In this document: positions 1 through 9,600 of the stretch, in pieces
How the letters are laid out: every line of letters starts with the position of its first letter
How positions within the stretch are numbered: the stretch's first letter is position 1
Origin: UBA5793 sp040255465
GTDB lineage: Bacteria > Planctomycetota > Phycisphaerae > Phycisphaerales > UBA5793
Assembly: GCA_040255465.1 (NCBI GenBank)
Contig: JBDZVA010000001.1
Location: 1 to 64,000 of the forward strand
Length of the DNA: 64,000 bases
Direction: 5' to 3'
The notes under the pieces: generated by a model
Seen by the model: only the letters and a program-made list of their open reading frames with translations
Told to the model about the DNA's origin: nothing
The model's database searches: none
Made by a program: the position numbers and the translations under genes

Positions 1-329
1 CACTCACACTGCAAGGCCCGCAACCCGGCCGGGCCGGGACGCTCAACGGACTGCGAGTCACCGGCTGCACGCCTGGTGAGCGGGTTTCATTCTTCTACGG
101 CACGCACGGCGGCGGCACACTCGTGCCCGGCTGCAACCACACCGACGGCGTCACCCTTCAACTCGACGACCCGATCCAGATCGGCTCCGCCGTCGCCAAC
201 CAGAACGGCATCGCAACGCTGACGCGCTTCGTCCCCACCGGCGCCCGCAACCTTGGTGATGTGCTGATCCAGGCCGTGCAACAGAATGGGTGCAGGATCA
301 GCCAGTTGGTGGTGAAGCGGTTTGAGTGA
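1..329 (+). CDS. C-terminal part of a secreted protein with a shared beta-domain (5' end outside window)
   Basis: The frame is open from base 3 to the TGA at 327-329; the gene begins upstream of the window. About 108 residues are visible. They form a compact beta-rich domain with the pattern VSFFYGTHGGGTLVPGC, then TLQLDD, a NQNG turn and VLIQAVQQNGC. The same pattern closes the HAF-repeat protein at 12681-14081 (VVFYYGLHGGGTFIAGC), and a looser version occurs at 21436-21828 and at the end of the subtilase at 59798. I infer a secreted or surface protein. The N-terminal function cannot be judged from what is present. Confidence 0.75.
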   Translation, partial: LTLQGPQPGRAGTLNGLRVTGCTPGERVSFFYGTHGGGTLVPGCNHTDGVTLQLDDPIQIGSAVANQNGIATLTRFVPTGARNLGDVLIQAVQQNGCRISQLVVKRFE

Positions 330-460
330 GGGTGTGCGACGCATGCGTCGCGGCCAAACATTGGGGAAGCGAAGGCGCAAGCGTGCAGCGGGTGGTTGGG
401 AACGATGGTCGCGGGTGGTGGGTTGGTGCGCGATGGTGGTTTGGGGGTGGTTGCACGCGC

Positions 461-477
461 GGTCCGCACGGCGGACC
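461..477. repeat. short palindrome GGTCCGC-ACG-GCGGACC
   Basis: A perfect 7-bp inverted repeat with a 3-base loop sits between convergent genes. It may be a REP-like extragenic palindrome or a weak terminator, but no T-run follows. Only this copy was noticed in the window. Confidence 0.45.
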
Positions 478-558
478 CTACGGTGGCGCTTGCACGTTTG
501 CACTCAGCACCGCAGAGCCGGATGCTGAGGGGCAGCCGGGCATCCCACGATTCGCAGA

Positions 559-623
559 GCCTCATCGTGGGCGTGCCATGTCATTGTGCGGCGCATGGCC
601 TCATCGTGGGCGCGCCACGTCAT
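559..623. repeat. imperfect direct repeat, 26-base unit, 39-base period
   Basis: The unit at 559-584 (starting GCCTCATCGTGGGCG) recurs at 598-623 with two substitutions (GCGTGCCATG versus GCGCGCCACG). The ATCGTGGG core of the first copy also pairs with CCCACGAT at 544-551, so the first copy can form a hairpin. Function is unknown. Confidence 0.6.
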
Positions 624-648
624 GGGGCGGGGGGCGGCGGGAGGGGAA

Positions 649-1071
649 TCAGGCGAGGTGTTGGGCGATGGCCTGGGCGAGTTTGGGGGCCTGCTCTTTG
701 TCGAGCGCTCGAGCGGGCCAGTTGTGGGGCAGGCCTGAGCCGTCGGCATACTTGGGGATGATGTGGAAGTGAACATGCGGGATGGCCTGGCCTGCGGGCT
801 GGCCGTTGTTCTGGAGGATGTTGTACGCGGTGGCCCCGGTGGCTGCGATGACGGCCTTGGCGATGCGCGGCAGCGCCTTGCCCAGCGCACTGGCGACGTC
901 TTCGGGCAACTCGTCGAGTTTGACGTAGCGCTTTTTGGGAATGACGAGCGTGTGGCCGCGACTGAGGGGATTGATGTCGAGGAAGGCGAAGACGTGCTGG
1001 TCTTCGTAGACGCGGTGCGAGGGGATTTCGCCGGCGGCGATTCGTTCGAAGAGGGTGTCGAGGTCGCTCAT
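649..1071 (-). CDS. HIT-family nucleotide-binding hydrolase
   Basis: A 140-residue protein of the histidine-triad superfamily, which hydrolyses phosphoramidates or dinucleotide polyphosphates in the cytoplasm. The signature HVHFHIIP (H-x-H-x-H) lies near residue 100. The N-terminal FERIAAGEIPSHRVYED and AFLDINPLSRGHTLVIPK are typical of the bacterial HinT/Fhit branch. I chose the ATG at 1071 because the protein then begins like other family members, and a GGGAG lies 8 bases upstream. The frame stays open further upstream, but that part overlaps the divergent SGNH gene. The substrate is not predictable. Confidence 0.93.
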   Translation of the reverse strand: MSDLDTLFERIAAGEIPSHRVYEDQHVFAFLDINPLSRGHTLVIPKKRYVKLDELPEDVASALGKALPRIAKAVIAATGATAYNILQNNGQPAGQAIPHVHFHIIPKYADGSGLPHNWPARALDKEQAPKLAQAIAQHLA

Positions 1072-1127
1072 GGTGCGGTCTCCCAATCGGGGGTTTTTGA
1101 GGCCTGTGTGAGGATACCCCGACCCAC

Positions 1128-1133
1128 TAGAAT
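1128..1133 (+). promoter_or_regulatory. -10-like TAGAAT five bases before the SGNH start
   Basis: TAGAAT ends 5 bases before the ATG at 1139 and there is no Shine-Dalgarno sequence. No good -35 is visible. It fits the pattern of leaderless starts seen at several other genes in the window. Confidence 0.4.
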
Positions 1134-1138
1134 GGCCC

Positions 1139-1942
1139 ATGCCTGCGGTGGACCAGCAAAGGCAAACCGGGCCGCGACCTCGCGTTGTTTTGCTCGGGGC
1201 CAGCAACCTGACGCTGGGGGTTTCGACGATCACCCAGCTTGCGCGCCGGCAGGTGGGGCAGCCTTGCGACATGTACATTGCGCTGGGGCACGGCCGGTCG
1301 TACGGGCAGTGGAGCAGCATTCTGGGGCGGGGGCTGCCGGGCATTCTCGAGAGTGATCTGTGGGAGGCGCTGGAGAAATCGGAGCGTGGGCCGACGTATG
1401 CGCTGGTGACGGACGTGGGCAACGACGTGGCGTATTGCGTGGATCCGGAAACGATCGCGCGATGGCTCGCCGAGGCGGTGGCGCATCTGCGGGCGCATGA
1501 TGCGCGGATCGTGATGACGTCTCTGCCGCTGGAGAGCATTGCGCGGCTTGGCCGCAAGCGGTTTCATCTTTTTCGCCGACTGTACTTTCCGACCAAGCCG
1601 CTGACGTATGAGATGATGCACGAGGCCATCGGCGTGCTGGATGAAAAGATGCGAACGATGGCCAAGTGCAGCGGCGTGAAGATCGCCGAGCAGAGCGGCA
1701 GGTGGTACGGCTTTGATCCAATCCATCTGCGCATGTGGCACTGGAACCATGCGTGGCGGCAGGTGCTGGCGCACTGGGGCGAATCGGATCATGAATCGAT
1801 CAGACCCGCGGGAACCAGGCCGCATCACTGGCTTTCGCTGTGCACCGCGACGCCGGCGCAGCGCGTGCTGTGGGGCATGGCCCAGGCGGCGAGGCAGCCC
1901 AGCCGAACGTGGAGCGATGGAACGACGGTGTCGTTTTATTGA
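1139..1942 (+). CDS. SGNH/GDSL-like hydrolase family protein
   Basis: A 267-residue protein with the block layout of SGNH hydrolases. GASN near residue 20 stands at the nucleophile position (serine present, though GDS is usual). VTDVGNDV matches block III (GxND) and DPIHLRMWHW matches block V (DxxH). No signal peptide is visible. Esterase or lipase activity is inferred from these motifs only; the GAS instead of GDS block makes the subfamily uncertain. The gene diverges from the HIT gene over a 67-base gap that contains a -10-like TAGAAT. Confidence 0.7.
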   Translation: MPAVDQQRQTGPRPRVVLLGASNLTLGVSTITQLARRQVGQPCDMYIALGHGRSYGQWSSILGRGLPGILESDLWEALEKSERGPTYALVTDVGNDVAYCVDPETIARWLAEAVAHLRAHDARIVMTSLPLESIARLGRKRFHLFRRLYFPTKPLTYEMMHEAIGVLDEKMRTMAKCSGVKIAEQSGRWYGFDPIHLRMWHWNHAWRQVLAHWGESDHESIRPAGTRPHHWLSLCTATPAQRVLWGMAQAARQPSRTWSDGTTVSFY

Positions 1943-1948
1943 GCGGCG

Positions 1949-2016
1949 CGAAGCGAGAGCGCGAGTGTGGTTCGCTCGGGGCGCGGCAGTGGGGTTCGTC
2001 CTCACTGGCGCTTCGG
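1949..2016. repeat. REP-like bipartite inverted element, copy A
   Basis: The right arm CCTCACTGGCGCTTCGG (2000-2016) and a left arm beginning CGAAGCGAGAGCGCGAG (from 1949) form an imperfect inverted pair between convergent genes. A second copy with closely related arms lies at 18826-18915, also between convergent genes. It is probably an extragenic palindrome that may act as a bidirectional terminator. Confidence 0.5.
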
Positions 2017-2027
2017 TCTGGTAGGGT

Positions 2028-4334
2028 CTACAACTGCCCGGTGGCGCGGCGCCAGAGCCACTCGGCTGCGAGCAGCGAGAGCAACAGTAGCAGTACCCAG
2101 GTCCGGTCCCAGAGTGGTTCGGTCACTGGATCCGTCTCAGCCGCCATGGCTTCGGCGCGCAGGTGATCGAGCAGTGCCTCGGGATGCGACGCGTCGTAGA
2201 CCTGTCCGCCGGTTGCTTTGGCCACGGCGATGAGGGGCGCGTGATCGGCGGAGAGATCCAGCCGCTCGCGGCTTGGATCGTGAACGACGAATCGACTGGT
2301 GAGCGTCGGCGGCGACATCCCCGGCGCATCGAGGCGCACCGCGTAGAGTCCTTCATCGAGCGGCGTGTACTGCGCGGTGAGGCGCGTGGCTGACTCGTTG
2401 GTCGGGCTGGGTTCGAGCGCCTGCTCTTGGCCGTCGGGCCCGATGACGGTGATTGTCGGATCAAAGCGTGACGCATCGACGTAGCGCGTCTGCACGGTGA
2501 CTTCGACATTCTGGCCGGGCTGCACGTTGAGGCGGCTGAGCGAAAGGCCGATGGACTGGCCGGGGAGCAGTTCCCCGCCGCCTGCAAGCCAGCGCACGGC
2601 GCGGGTCCAGAAGAGTGGAAAGACGGGATCGAAGTCGGCCTCGTTGGGCGGCAGCAGGGCCCAGCGCCACAAGCCGTCGACGAGGATGGCGAGCACGCGG
2701 CCGTGACCGGCCTGCTGCGTGGCGACGGCGGCGGGCAAGGCGCCCTGCTGGTCTGTCGCGTCGGTGCGGGCCCAGATGATCGATGCAGCGCGTTCGTTTT
2801 CGATGCGCGTCTGAGCGATCATGCCGGGCATGTGCGAGAGGATGAGATCGGTGTCGCCGAGGCCTTCGAAGCTGAGTGGATCGCCAACGGACATGGAGCG
2901 GGCGGCGCGGAGGCGGCCGGCGCTGATCTTGTCCTCGCCCCACTGCACGGGGACGATGGGATCGAGTGCGGCGGCGGCGGCGACGCCGCGCGCGTTGTCG
3001 TCGCCGAAGGGTCGGCCGCGCGCGAGCACGAGGCTGCCGCCGTGATCGGTGACATAGCTCACAAGTGTTTCGGCTTTCTCGCCGGGGAACCATCGTTCGA
3101 TGCCGCGGCCGAGGATGACGACGTCGTAGTGGCTCAGATCCTCAAGGGTTGTGGGCGCGGCGGCGGGTTCGGTGGGTTCATCGGGTGCTTCGCTGACATA
3201 GCGGGTGATCTCCTCACGCCGTCCAATGCCGATGATCGTCGTGAGGTCGATCTCGGCCGCGCTGCGCAGCGCGTCGATGAGGAACTTGGTATCCCAATAG
3301 GGTTCATTCTCGAAGAGCACGATGCGAATGTGCTGCCGGGTGATCTGGACGAACGCGTAACTCTGGTTGTTGTCGGTGCGACTTTCAGCAATGAGCGGCT
3401 CAACGCGCAGGCGAAACTCGCAGAGCGAAACCATCTCCGACGAAGCTGCACCATCGTCCGGCGCGGTGGGCGTGACGTTGAAGCTGAGTCGAGCGGGCTC
3501 GGCGCCGAGGATGACGGCGGCGCTGTCGATGGGCTGGCCGTTGCGATCGAGAATGGCGGTGACGTGCTGTCCTTCGAGGCCGACCTGGTTGATCTCGCCG
3601 CGCAGGGTGGTGGACTGGCCATCGTGGACGAAGGCATGGTCTGCGGTGAGGCGGACGTTGAGATCGGGTTGCTGGGCGGTGGTGCCGACGGGCACGCAGG
3701 AGACGGCGATGCCTCGCGCGCGGGCGAGGGGGTTGATCGCTGAGGCTGCGGCGCTGGTCGTGTCGCGACCATCGGTGAGAAGAATGATGGAGCCCAGCGA
3801 CGCATCGGCCTGTTGGATGGTGTCGCGCAGCTCGTCGATGAGGCGCGTTTCGCCGCCGGTGGCCGCGAAGTCGACGAGTGAATCGCGGGAAAGCGGGCGG
3901 GCGTCAGCGTCGAACGCCACGAGCCGCACATCGGCCTGTTGCGCGAGTTTGTCGAGGAACTCGGGCGCCAACCAGCGCTGGCGCAGCCGATCGAGTCGCG
4001 AGATCGAATCGTGGCCGTCGGTTTGGTCGCTCACGCACATGCTTGATGAAGTGTCCACGAGCAGGGTGACGGCGTGGCGTTCAAACTGCGTTTGTCCCGG
4101 GCGCTGACTGACGGGATTGAGCAGCAGCACGAGCAGGCTCGCGAGTGCGAGCAGGCGGAGTGTGGTGCAGACGCCGACGTGCAGCCGCGCCAGGCGTGGG
4201 GGCCAGATCATCGCGGTGCTGAATCGCGCGGCGCCGATGGCGAGCGCAGCCGCTGTGACGATGATCAGGGCAGTCAGCAGCGGATGGAGCACTGGCGCCA
4301 GTGTGATCGATGGGAGTGTGGCGATGGTGATCAT
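2028..4334 (-). CDS. membrane protein with von Willebrand A and glutamine amidotransferase-like regions
   Basis: A 768-residue protein with two N-terminal membrane helices (about residues 15-35 and 57-75) followed by a VWA domain whose metal-binding motif is DTSSSM. The middle contains a class-I amidotransferase-like fold (DVVILGRGIERWF and GGSLVLARGRP). A final helix (VLLLLLSLLAAEWLW) anchors the C-terminus. Such proteins commonly follow BatA-like genes in planctomycetes. Its ATG overlaps the stop of the upstream gene by four bases (ATGA), so the two are translationally coupled. The role is probably in the cell envelope; the exact function is unknown. Confidence 0.75.
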   Translation of the reverse strand: MITIATLPSITLAPVLHPLLTALIIVTAAALAIGAARFSTAMIWPPRLARLHVGVCTTLRLLALASLLVLLLNPVSQRPGQTQFERHAVTLLVDTSSSMCVSDQTDGHDSISRLDRLRQRWLAPEFLDKLAQQADVRLVAFDADARPLSRDSLVDFAATGGETRLIDELRDTIQQADASLGSIILLTDGRDTTSAAASAINPLARARGIAVSCVPVGTTAQQPDLNVRLTADHAFVHDGQSTTLRGEINQVGLEGQHVTAILDRNGQPIDSAAVILGAEPARLSFNVTPTAPDDGAASSEMVSLCEFRLRVEPLIAESRTDNNQSYAFVQITRQHIRIVLFENEPYWDTKFLIDALRSAAEIDLTTIIGIGRREEITRYVSEAPDEPTEPAAAPTTLEDLSHYDVVILGRGIERWFPGEKAETLVSYVTDHGGSLVLARGRPFGDDNARGVAAAAALDPIVPVQWGEDKISAGRLRAARSMSVGDPLSFEGLGDTDLILSHMPGMIAQTRIENERAASIIWARTDATDQQGALPAAVATQQAGHGRVLAILVDGLWRWALLPPNEADFDPVFPLFWTRAVRWLAGGGELLPGQSIGLSLSRLNVQPGQNVEVTVQTRYVDASRFDPTITVIGPDGQEQALEPSPTNESATRLTAQYTPLDEGLYAVRLDAPGMSPPTLTSRFVVHDPSRERLDLSADHAPLIAVAKATGGQVYDASHPEALLDHLRAEAMAAETDPVTEPLWDRTWVLLLLLSLLAAEWLWRRATGQL

Positions 4335-6481
4335 GCCTGCCCCTCCCGCCGCGCGGCAAGCAGCGTGATGCAGGCTTCGGCGATGGCGCTGAGAGCGGCG
4401 GCGAGCAGCAGCCAGGGCCAGAACTCGATCAGTCGACCCGCACCGGCGAGTGCATTGAAATCACCCGCTGCCTTTGGCGACGGCTGGCCGCTGGGGTCTC
4501 GCCGGGATTCCAGAGCAGCGATCACCGGCCCATCTGAAGCGCGCAGATCGGATTCGCGCGGGTCGATTGTCACACTCGCCCCGGCCAGCCAGCGACCCGT
4601 ACCTGCATCGAGCACGCGCAAGTCACCGATGGTGGTCAGTTCGTCGAAGTGGATGAGCCTGCGAGTTCCATCGACGATTTCCCTATGCGGCCAACCGGGC
4701 TCGATGCGAACTTGGGTATCGGCTGCAACGGTCTCGGGCAGTTCGATAGTTGCATCGCGGCCGGGGTGCAGCACGTTCATCGGTCGCTCGCTGCCGCCGA
4801 GCCAACCCATCCACTCGTGAACGAGCGCGGGAAAGAGAGGGCTGCGAGTGAGTTCGGTGGAATCGCGCGTGAGCGAACCGTTGAGCACCAGGGCCCGGCC
4901 GCGCCCCATCGGGCGGACGGCGACGATGGGTGAGCCGTCGACGCCACGAATGAGCACGGCGGCCCCCGGCGCTGCACTGGCCTGGGCGAAGCGATCGTGT
5001 CGCACGCCGAGCAATGAGCCCAGAGCCGAGCCGTCAAACGACGCCAGCGCCTGGTGGAGCGTGTCAGCGCTGCCCCATGCGGTGGGCTGGGGCGCGGGGA
5101 ACAGGTTTGCGATCGTCAACGGCAGCGCTGGCACATCGGTTTCGAGCGAGGCAAACACGTCGGTCGACGCCGCTGCATCGAACGAATCGACGATCCACCA
5201 CAATGAGCCGCCGCCGCGCACCAGTTGATCGATCCGGGTCAGCCAGTCGAGCGACAGGCGGCCGGACTCGCAGAGGATTACGGCATCAAGATGTTCCCAT
5301 GGAACTGAATCGACACTGGCCTGCGAGGCATTGATGCGCTGGACCGCGTAGGGCGATTCATCGTCGGGGTGGAGAGCGGCCATCAGATAGGACGCGGCGT
5401 CGCGCGGCTGGGGTGGCGCGGCCGTCAGGATGAGCACGCGAGTGGTCTCACGAATCGATACCGTCGCGGCCATGGCGTTGTCGGCTTCCAACGCATCGGC
5501 TGGGATTGAGACGCGCAGGCTCATCGCATCCGCCTGAGCCGCCTCGCATGCGAATGCAACCGTGGCGAGGGAGTCGGGCAGGATTGTGACCAGGGCCGGC
5601 CGGGGGGCGAGCCCAACGGTTTCAATGTTGCACTGCACTTCGAGTGTGGCGGCACGCGAGCCGTGGTTGGCGACGGTGGCGCTGACCGTGAACGGGCGGC
5701 CGCGCGTCGGGCGGGCCGGCGCGATGGACAGCGACGTGATGGCGAGATTGTCGGCATCATCATCGCCGACGAATGATTCGATGGTGAGGTCGCACGAAGC
5801 GATCTCGTTCGCCACGCCCTGCAGATCGTCAAGGTGTTTCGCCTGGGCATCGGTGAGCAGGATGACCCGACGCACGGCCGCAGGTTTTGAACCTGACTCG
5901 TCAACGCGCGCTCCGGGGAGGCGGTTGGCCAGGCGCACGGCCTCGGCGAGGTCGGCCGAGCCGAGCGTGGGCTCGAGCGCATCGAGCGCCGTGCGCAGTG
6001 CGTGGAAGTTGCCGGTGAGTCGGGGCAGGACAGGCTCGTTGGTGACGCCGGCGATGACGAGGCCGACGCGATCGCTGGCGGGATTGAGTGCATCGAGGAT
6101 TTCTGCCGCGCGTCTGATGGCGCCGGCGAACGGAGTGGCACCATCGACTACCCGCCCCATTGAGGCCGAAGCATCGAGGACGATTACGAGTTCTTCGGAA
6201 CCATCCGGCGCACTGTCTCGAATCCCCTCCCGCCAGCCCGGCCGGGCAAAGGCGAGGGCGATGAGTGCGACGATAGCGATCCGGAGCAACAGCAAAGCCC
6301 ACTGTGAGAGGCGAAGGCGGCGGCCGCGCTGAGCCTGGGCCATGGCGAGGAAGCGGGCGGTGGGCAGGGCGATGCGCTGCGAGCCGCGCCGGCTGAGCAG
6401 GTGAGCGACGATCGGCAGCGCGATGCCCGCCAGAGCCCAGAGCATCGTCGCGCTTTGCCATTCGATGAATGCGATCGTCAT
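4331..6481 (-). CDS. BatA-type aerotolerance N-terminal/VWA membrane protein
   Basis: A 716-residue protein. It begins with the BatA N-terminal motif (MLWALAGIALPIVAHLLSRR) and a second helix (LLLLRIAIVALIALAFARPGW), then a VWA domain with MIDAS DASASM near residue 107. The rest is a beta-rich exported region and it ends in a membrane helix before a basic tail. It forms an overlapping pair with the VWA/amidotransferase gene downstream. The MoxR ATPase and DUF58 genes usually next to BatA are absent here, so they must be elsewhere if the system is complete. The function is inferred as envelope stress or assembly. Confidence 0.8.
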   Translation of the reverse strand: MTIAFIEWQSATMLWALAGIALPIVAHLLSRRGSQRIALPTARFLAMAQAQRGRRLRLSQWALLLLRIAIVALIALAFARPGWREGIRDSAPDGSEELVIVLDASASMGRVVDGATPFAGAIRRAAEILDALNPASDRVGLVIAGVTNEPVLPRLTGNFHALRTALDALEPTLGSADLAEAVRLANRLPGARVDESGSKPAAVRRVILLTDAQAKHLDDLQGVANEIASCDLTIESFVGDDDADNLAITSLSIAPARPTRGRPFTVSATVANHGSRAATLEVQCNIETVGLAPRPALVTILPDSLATVAFACEAAQADAMSLRVSIPADALEADNAMAATVSIRETTRVLILTAAPPQPRDAASYLMAALHPDDESPYAVQRINASQASVDSVPWEHLDAVILCESGRLSLDWLTRIDQLVRGGGSLWWIVDSFDAAASTDVFASLETDVPALPLTIANLFPAPQPTAWGSADTLHQALASFDGSALGSLLGVRHDRFAQASAAPGAAVLIRGVDGSPIVAVRPMGRGRALVLNGSLTRDSTELTRSPLFPALVHEWMGWLGGSERPMNVLHPGRDATIELPETVAADTQVRIEPGWPHREIVDGTRRLIHFDELTTIGDLRVLDAGTGRWLAGASVTIDPRESDLRASDGPVIAALESRRDPSGQPSPKAAGDFNALAGAGRLIEFWPWLLLAAALSAIAEACITLLAARREGQA

Positions 6482-6587
6482 GTTTGGTTCCGCCCGCGGC
6501 CGGGCATGGGGTGTGTTCTCTGCTGATTAAACGGTCGATCGCCGCCGACGGCCGCAGGAATGCCTCAAGTCGATCTCCGGCGGGTGG

Positions 6588-6616
6588 TTGCCGGTCCGAG
6601 GCCCTTTCGGTATGAT
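6588..6616 (+). promoter_or_regulatory. sigma70-type promoter of the LptD-like gene
   Basis: TTGCCG (6588-6593), a 17-base spacer and TATGAT (6611-6616) make a good vegetative promoter. The GTG at 6625 lies only 8 bases after the -10 element, so the message would start at or very near the start codon. Confidence 0.6.
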
Positions 6617-6624
6617 CGCCGCTG

Positions 6625-9600
6625 GTGGGTGTGATGCAAGCCTCCATTCTGGTGCGGCGTCTCCTGATCGCTCTGGCAGCGACGGGTTCGTGCTTTCCGA
6701 TCGCGTCAGCGTGCGAGGCGGGCGAAACGCGCGAAGTCGGCTCCATCTCCGGATTGGAAGGGCAGCCGATCAGCCCTGGCATGGGATCGCGAGCGATCTC
6801 GTTGCAGGGCGTCGGTCTCGCACCCGTGGATGGCGATGCGACCCTGTCTTCACTTCGCGCCACGATCTGGCGCGAGGGCGAAGTGCAGCGGATCTACCTC
6901 GACGGCTGGGTGTCGGCGCGGGTCGGCCCGTACGAATTCACCGCCGAGCGGGCCGTGGGCTGGATCAACCGCCACGACGAGGGCGAAGGGGTGACGGTCA
7001 GCGAGATCGCGCTGTACCTCGAGAAGGTGAGCACCGTGGCCCGGCCTTCGGGGATGAGTTCCGAAGGCGATCAACTGCTCATCACGGCGGCGATCAACGG
7101 CAAGGTCAGCCTGCAGTGCGATGATTTCAACGAAAACATCGACACCATCCCGCCTGAGATTCTCGATCGGGGCGAGGTGCGGCTGCTCAACCACCTGGCC
7201 AGGCAGGGTGCGGCTCCGGCGCCGGGGATGCAGGTGGAGCGGATTGCGCCGCCTGAAAGGCCGGCGCTGATCGACCAGCCCAAGCCGAGCCAGCCCGGCG
7301 GTCCGCCGCTGGAGTTTTTCCGCCCGCAGGTTGGCATCCCGCCGGAGGCGACGATCGCGTTTCGCATGGACGGCCGACTCGAATACCACATCAGCGACGA
7401 CGGCTCCGAAGGCACGGTCACCCTGCGCGACAACCTCGTCGTGCAGTACATGGAGTTGAGCGTGCGCCCGCCGGAGCGAGAGCCGCGCCAGCTCACGCTG
7501 ACGGCTGATCGTGCCGTGCTCTTCACCGATCCGATTGCACCGGAACAACTGCAGCAACAGCAGCTCAGCGCGGATGCGGTGCGCGGGATTTATCTCGAAG
7601 GCAATGTCGTGGCCACGGATGGTCGCTACACGATGCGCGGGCCGCGCGTGTATTACGAGTTTTCCACCAACCGGGCGATCGTGCTCGACGGGCTCGTGCG
7701 AACGTACAGCGAAGAAGCGAAGGTTCCGATCTACATGCGGGCCGAAGAGATTCGCCAGACGACGCGCAACGAGTGGCAGGCGGACAAGGTGCGCATCTCG
7801 ACGAGCGAGTTCTACACGCCGCACGTGGCGATCGGCGCGGGAACGGTCACCTTGCAGAAGCGCGAGAACCCGACGACGCGGGAATCGCAGGACTTCATCA
7901 ACGTGCGCAACGCGACGCTGCGTGTGGGCGACCTGCCGATCTTCTGGCTGCCGGGGTACAAGGGTCGGGTGGAGAATGTGCCGCTTCGCCGCTTCACGGT
8001 CGGCGCCAGCGGGCAGAACGGCGCGACGGTCAAGACCGAGTGGGATCTGCTGGGCATCATGGGTTGGGAAACGCCCTTCCAGAGTGACGCGAGCCTGCTG
8101 CTGGACTATTACGGCGAGCGCGGCCCGGCTGTGGGCCTGGACGTGGCGTACAAGACGGCCAGTTCGCGCGGGCGATTCTTCGGCTACCTCATTCAGGACG
8201 ACGGCGAGGACAAACTCTCTTCCGGCGCCAAGCGCAACGTGGACAACGAAACGCGCGGCATCGCGACGTGGTCGCACTTCGCCCGCCTGCCCGACGACTG
8301 GGTCGTGATCAGCGAATTCTCGTACATCTCCGATCCGAACTTCGTCGATTCTTTCTTTGACGGCGACGCCGAGGAGCGGCGGGAATACCAGACGCGGCTG
8401 TTCGCTCGCCAGCAGCGCGACAACTGGGCCTTTGAAGCGTTCATCAAGTATGACCTGAACAACATCATTGCGAATGAAGACCTGCTGCAGGCGCAGGGGT
8501 ACCTCGTCGAGAAGGTGCCTGAACTGGGTTACTACCGCTATGCCGACAGCCTGTTTGACGGCCGCATGACGTGGACGAGCGAATACCAGTTGAGCCGGAT
8601 GCGATTGAGTTTCCCGGACTACACGCTGCGGGAGATCGGCCAGGGTCAGGCGGGTTTCGGCATGCCGCCTTCGACGAACCTGTCGGCTGCGGCGCTGATG
8701 GCCGGGTATCGCGAGGATTATGTCAACCGCTTCACAACGCGGCAGGAACTGACGTACCCGATGCAACTGGGCATCTTCCGCGTGGTGCCCTTCGTGGTCG
8801 GCCGCTTCACGGCGTATGACAACGACTTCAGCGAGTTCAGCCGGCAGGCGGAAGACCTGCGGTACTTCGGCGGCGGCGGCGTCCGGATCGCCACGCAGTT
8901 CTCGCGCGTGGATGACACGGTTGACAGCCGCCTGTTCGACCTGCATCGACTGCGGCACATCATCGAACCCAGCGTGACGTTCTTCTCGGCCGACTCCGAC
9001 GCCGGACCGGGCGACTATCCGATCTATGACCTCGACGTTGAAGGCATCTCAACGGGAACCGTGATGCGCGTGGGCATGCGCAACACGTGGCAGACGCAGC
9101 GCGGCGGGCCGGGCCGGTGGCGCAGCGTGGATGTGTTTACGCTGGACACCGATTTCGTGCTCAACTCGGACGAGACGCAGGGCGACTATTCGGTGCCGCG
9201 CTACTTTGACTATCGCCCGGAGCTGTCGCGATTCGGCGACCACTTCGCGGGCGATTTCATGTGGCTGGTAAGCGATCACTTCGCGCTCGCGGGCAACCTC
9301 ATCTACGACCTCGACGAAGGCTCCATCGCCCGCAGCGCGGTGGGGTATCGCCTCGATCACTCGCGCGACCTGTATTCGTACACGGACCTGCGCTATGCGG
9401 AGGCGGACGATTCGAACCTGCTCACGGTGGGTCTGGGCTACACGCTCACACCGCTGTACCAGTTCCGCGGCTCGGTGACGTTTGATCTGAATCGCGATGA
9501 TGCGCAGAGCACGAATTTCGAGCTGATCCGCAAGACGGCGCAGATGGACATCATCTTCGGGTTCAATTACGACCAGATTCGCGAAGACACGACCATCAGC

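Larger units (their letters stand above)
330..648. other. intergenic region with hairpins and a short direct repeat
   Basis: This 319-base stretch lies between the partial secreted protein (+) and the HIT gene (-), so it separates convergent genes. Short open frames on both strands show no family signature and I take them as chance. It holds a perfect 7-bp hairpin (461-477), an 8-bp inverted repeat (544-551 with 564-571) and a 26-base direct repeat with 39-base period (559-584, 598-623). Confidence 0.6.

Noticed and set aside
6850..8958. 702-codon minus-strand open frame
   Set aside because: It lies wholly antisense to the LptD-like gene, has arginine/histidine-rich composition typical of reverse frames in GC-rich DNA, and shows no family motif.
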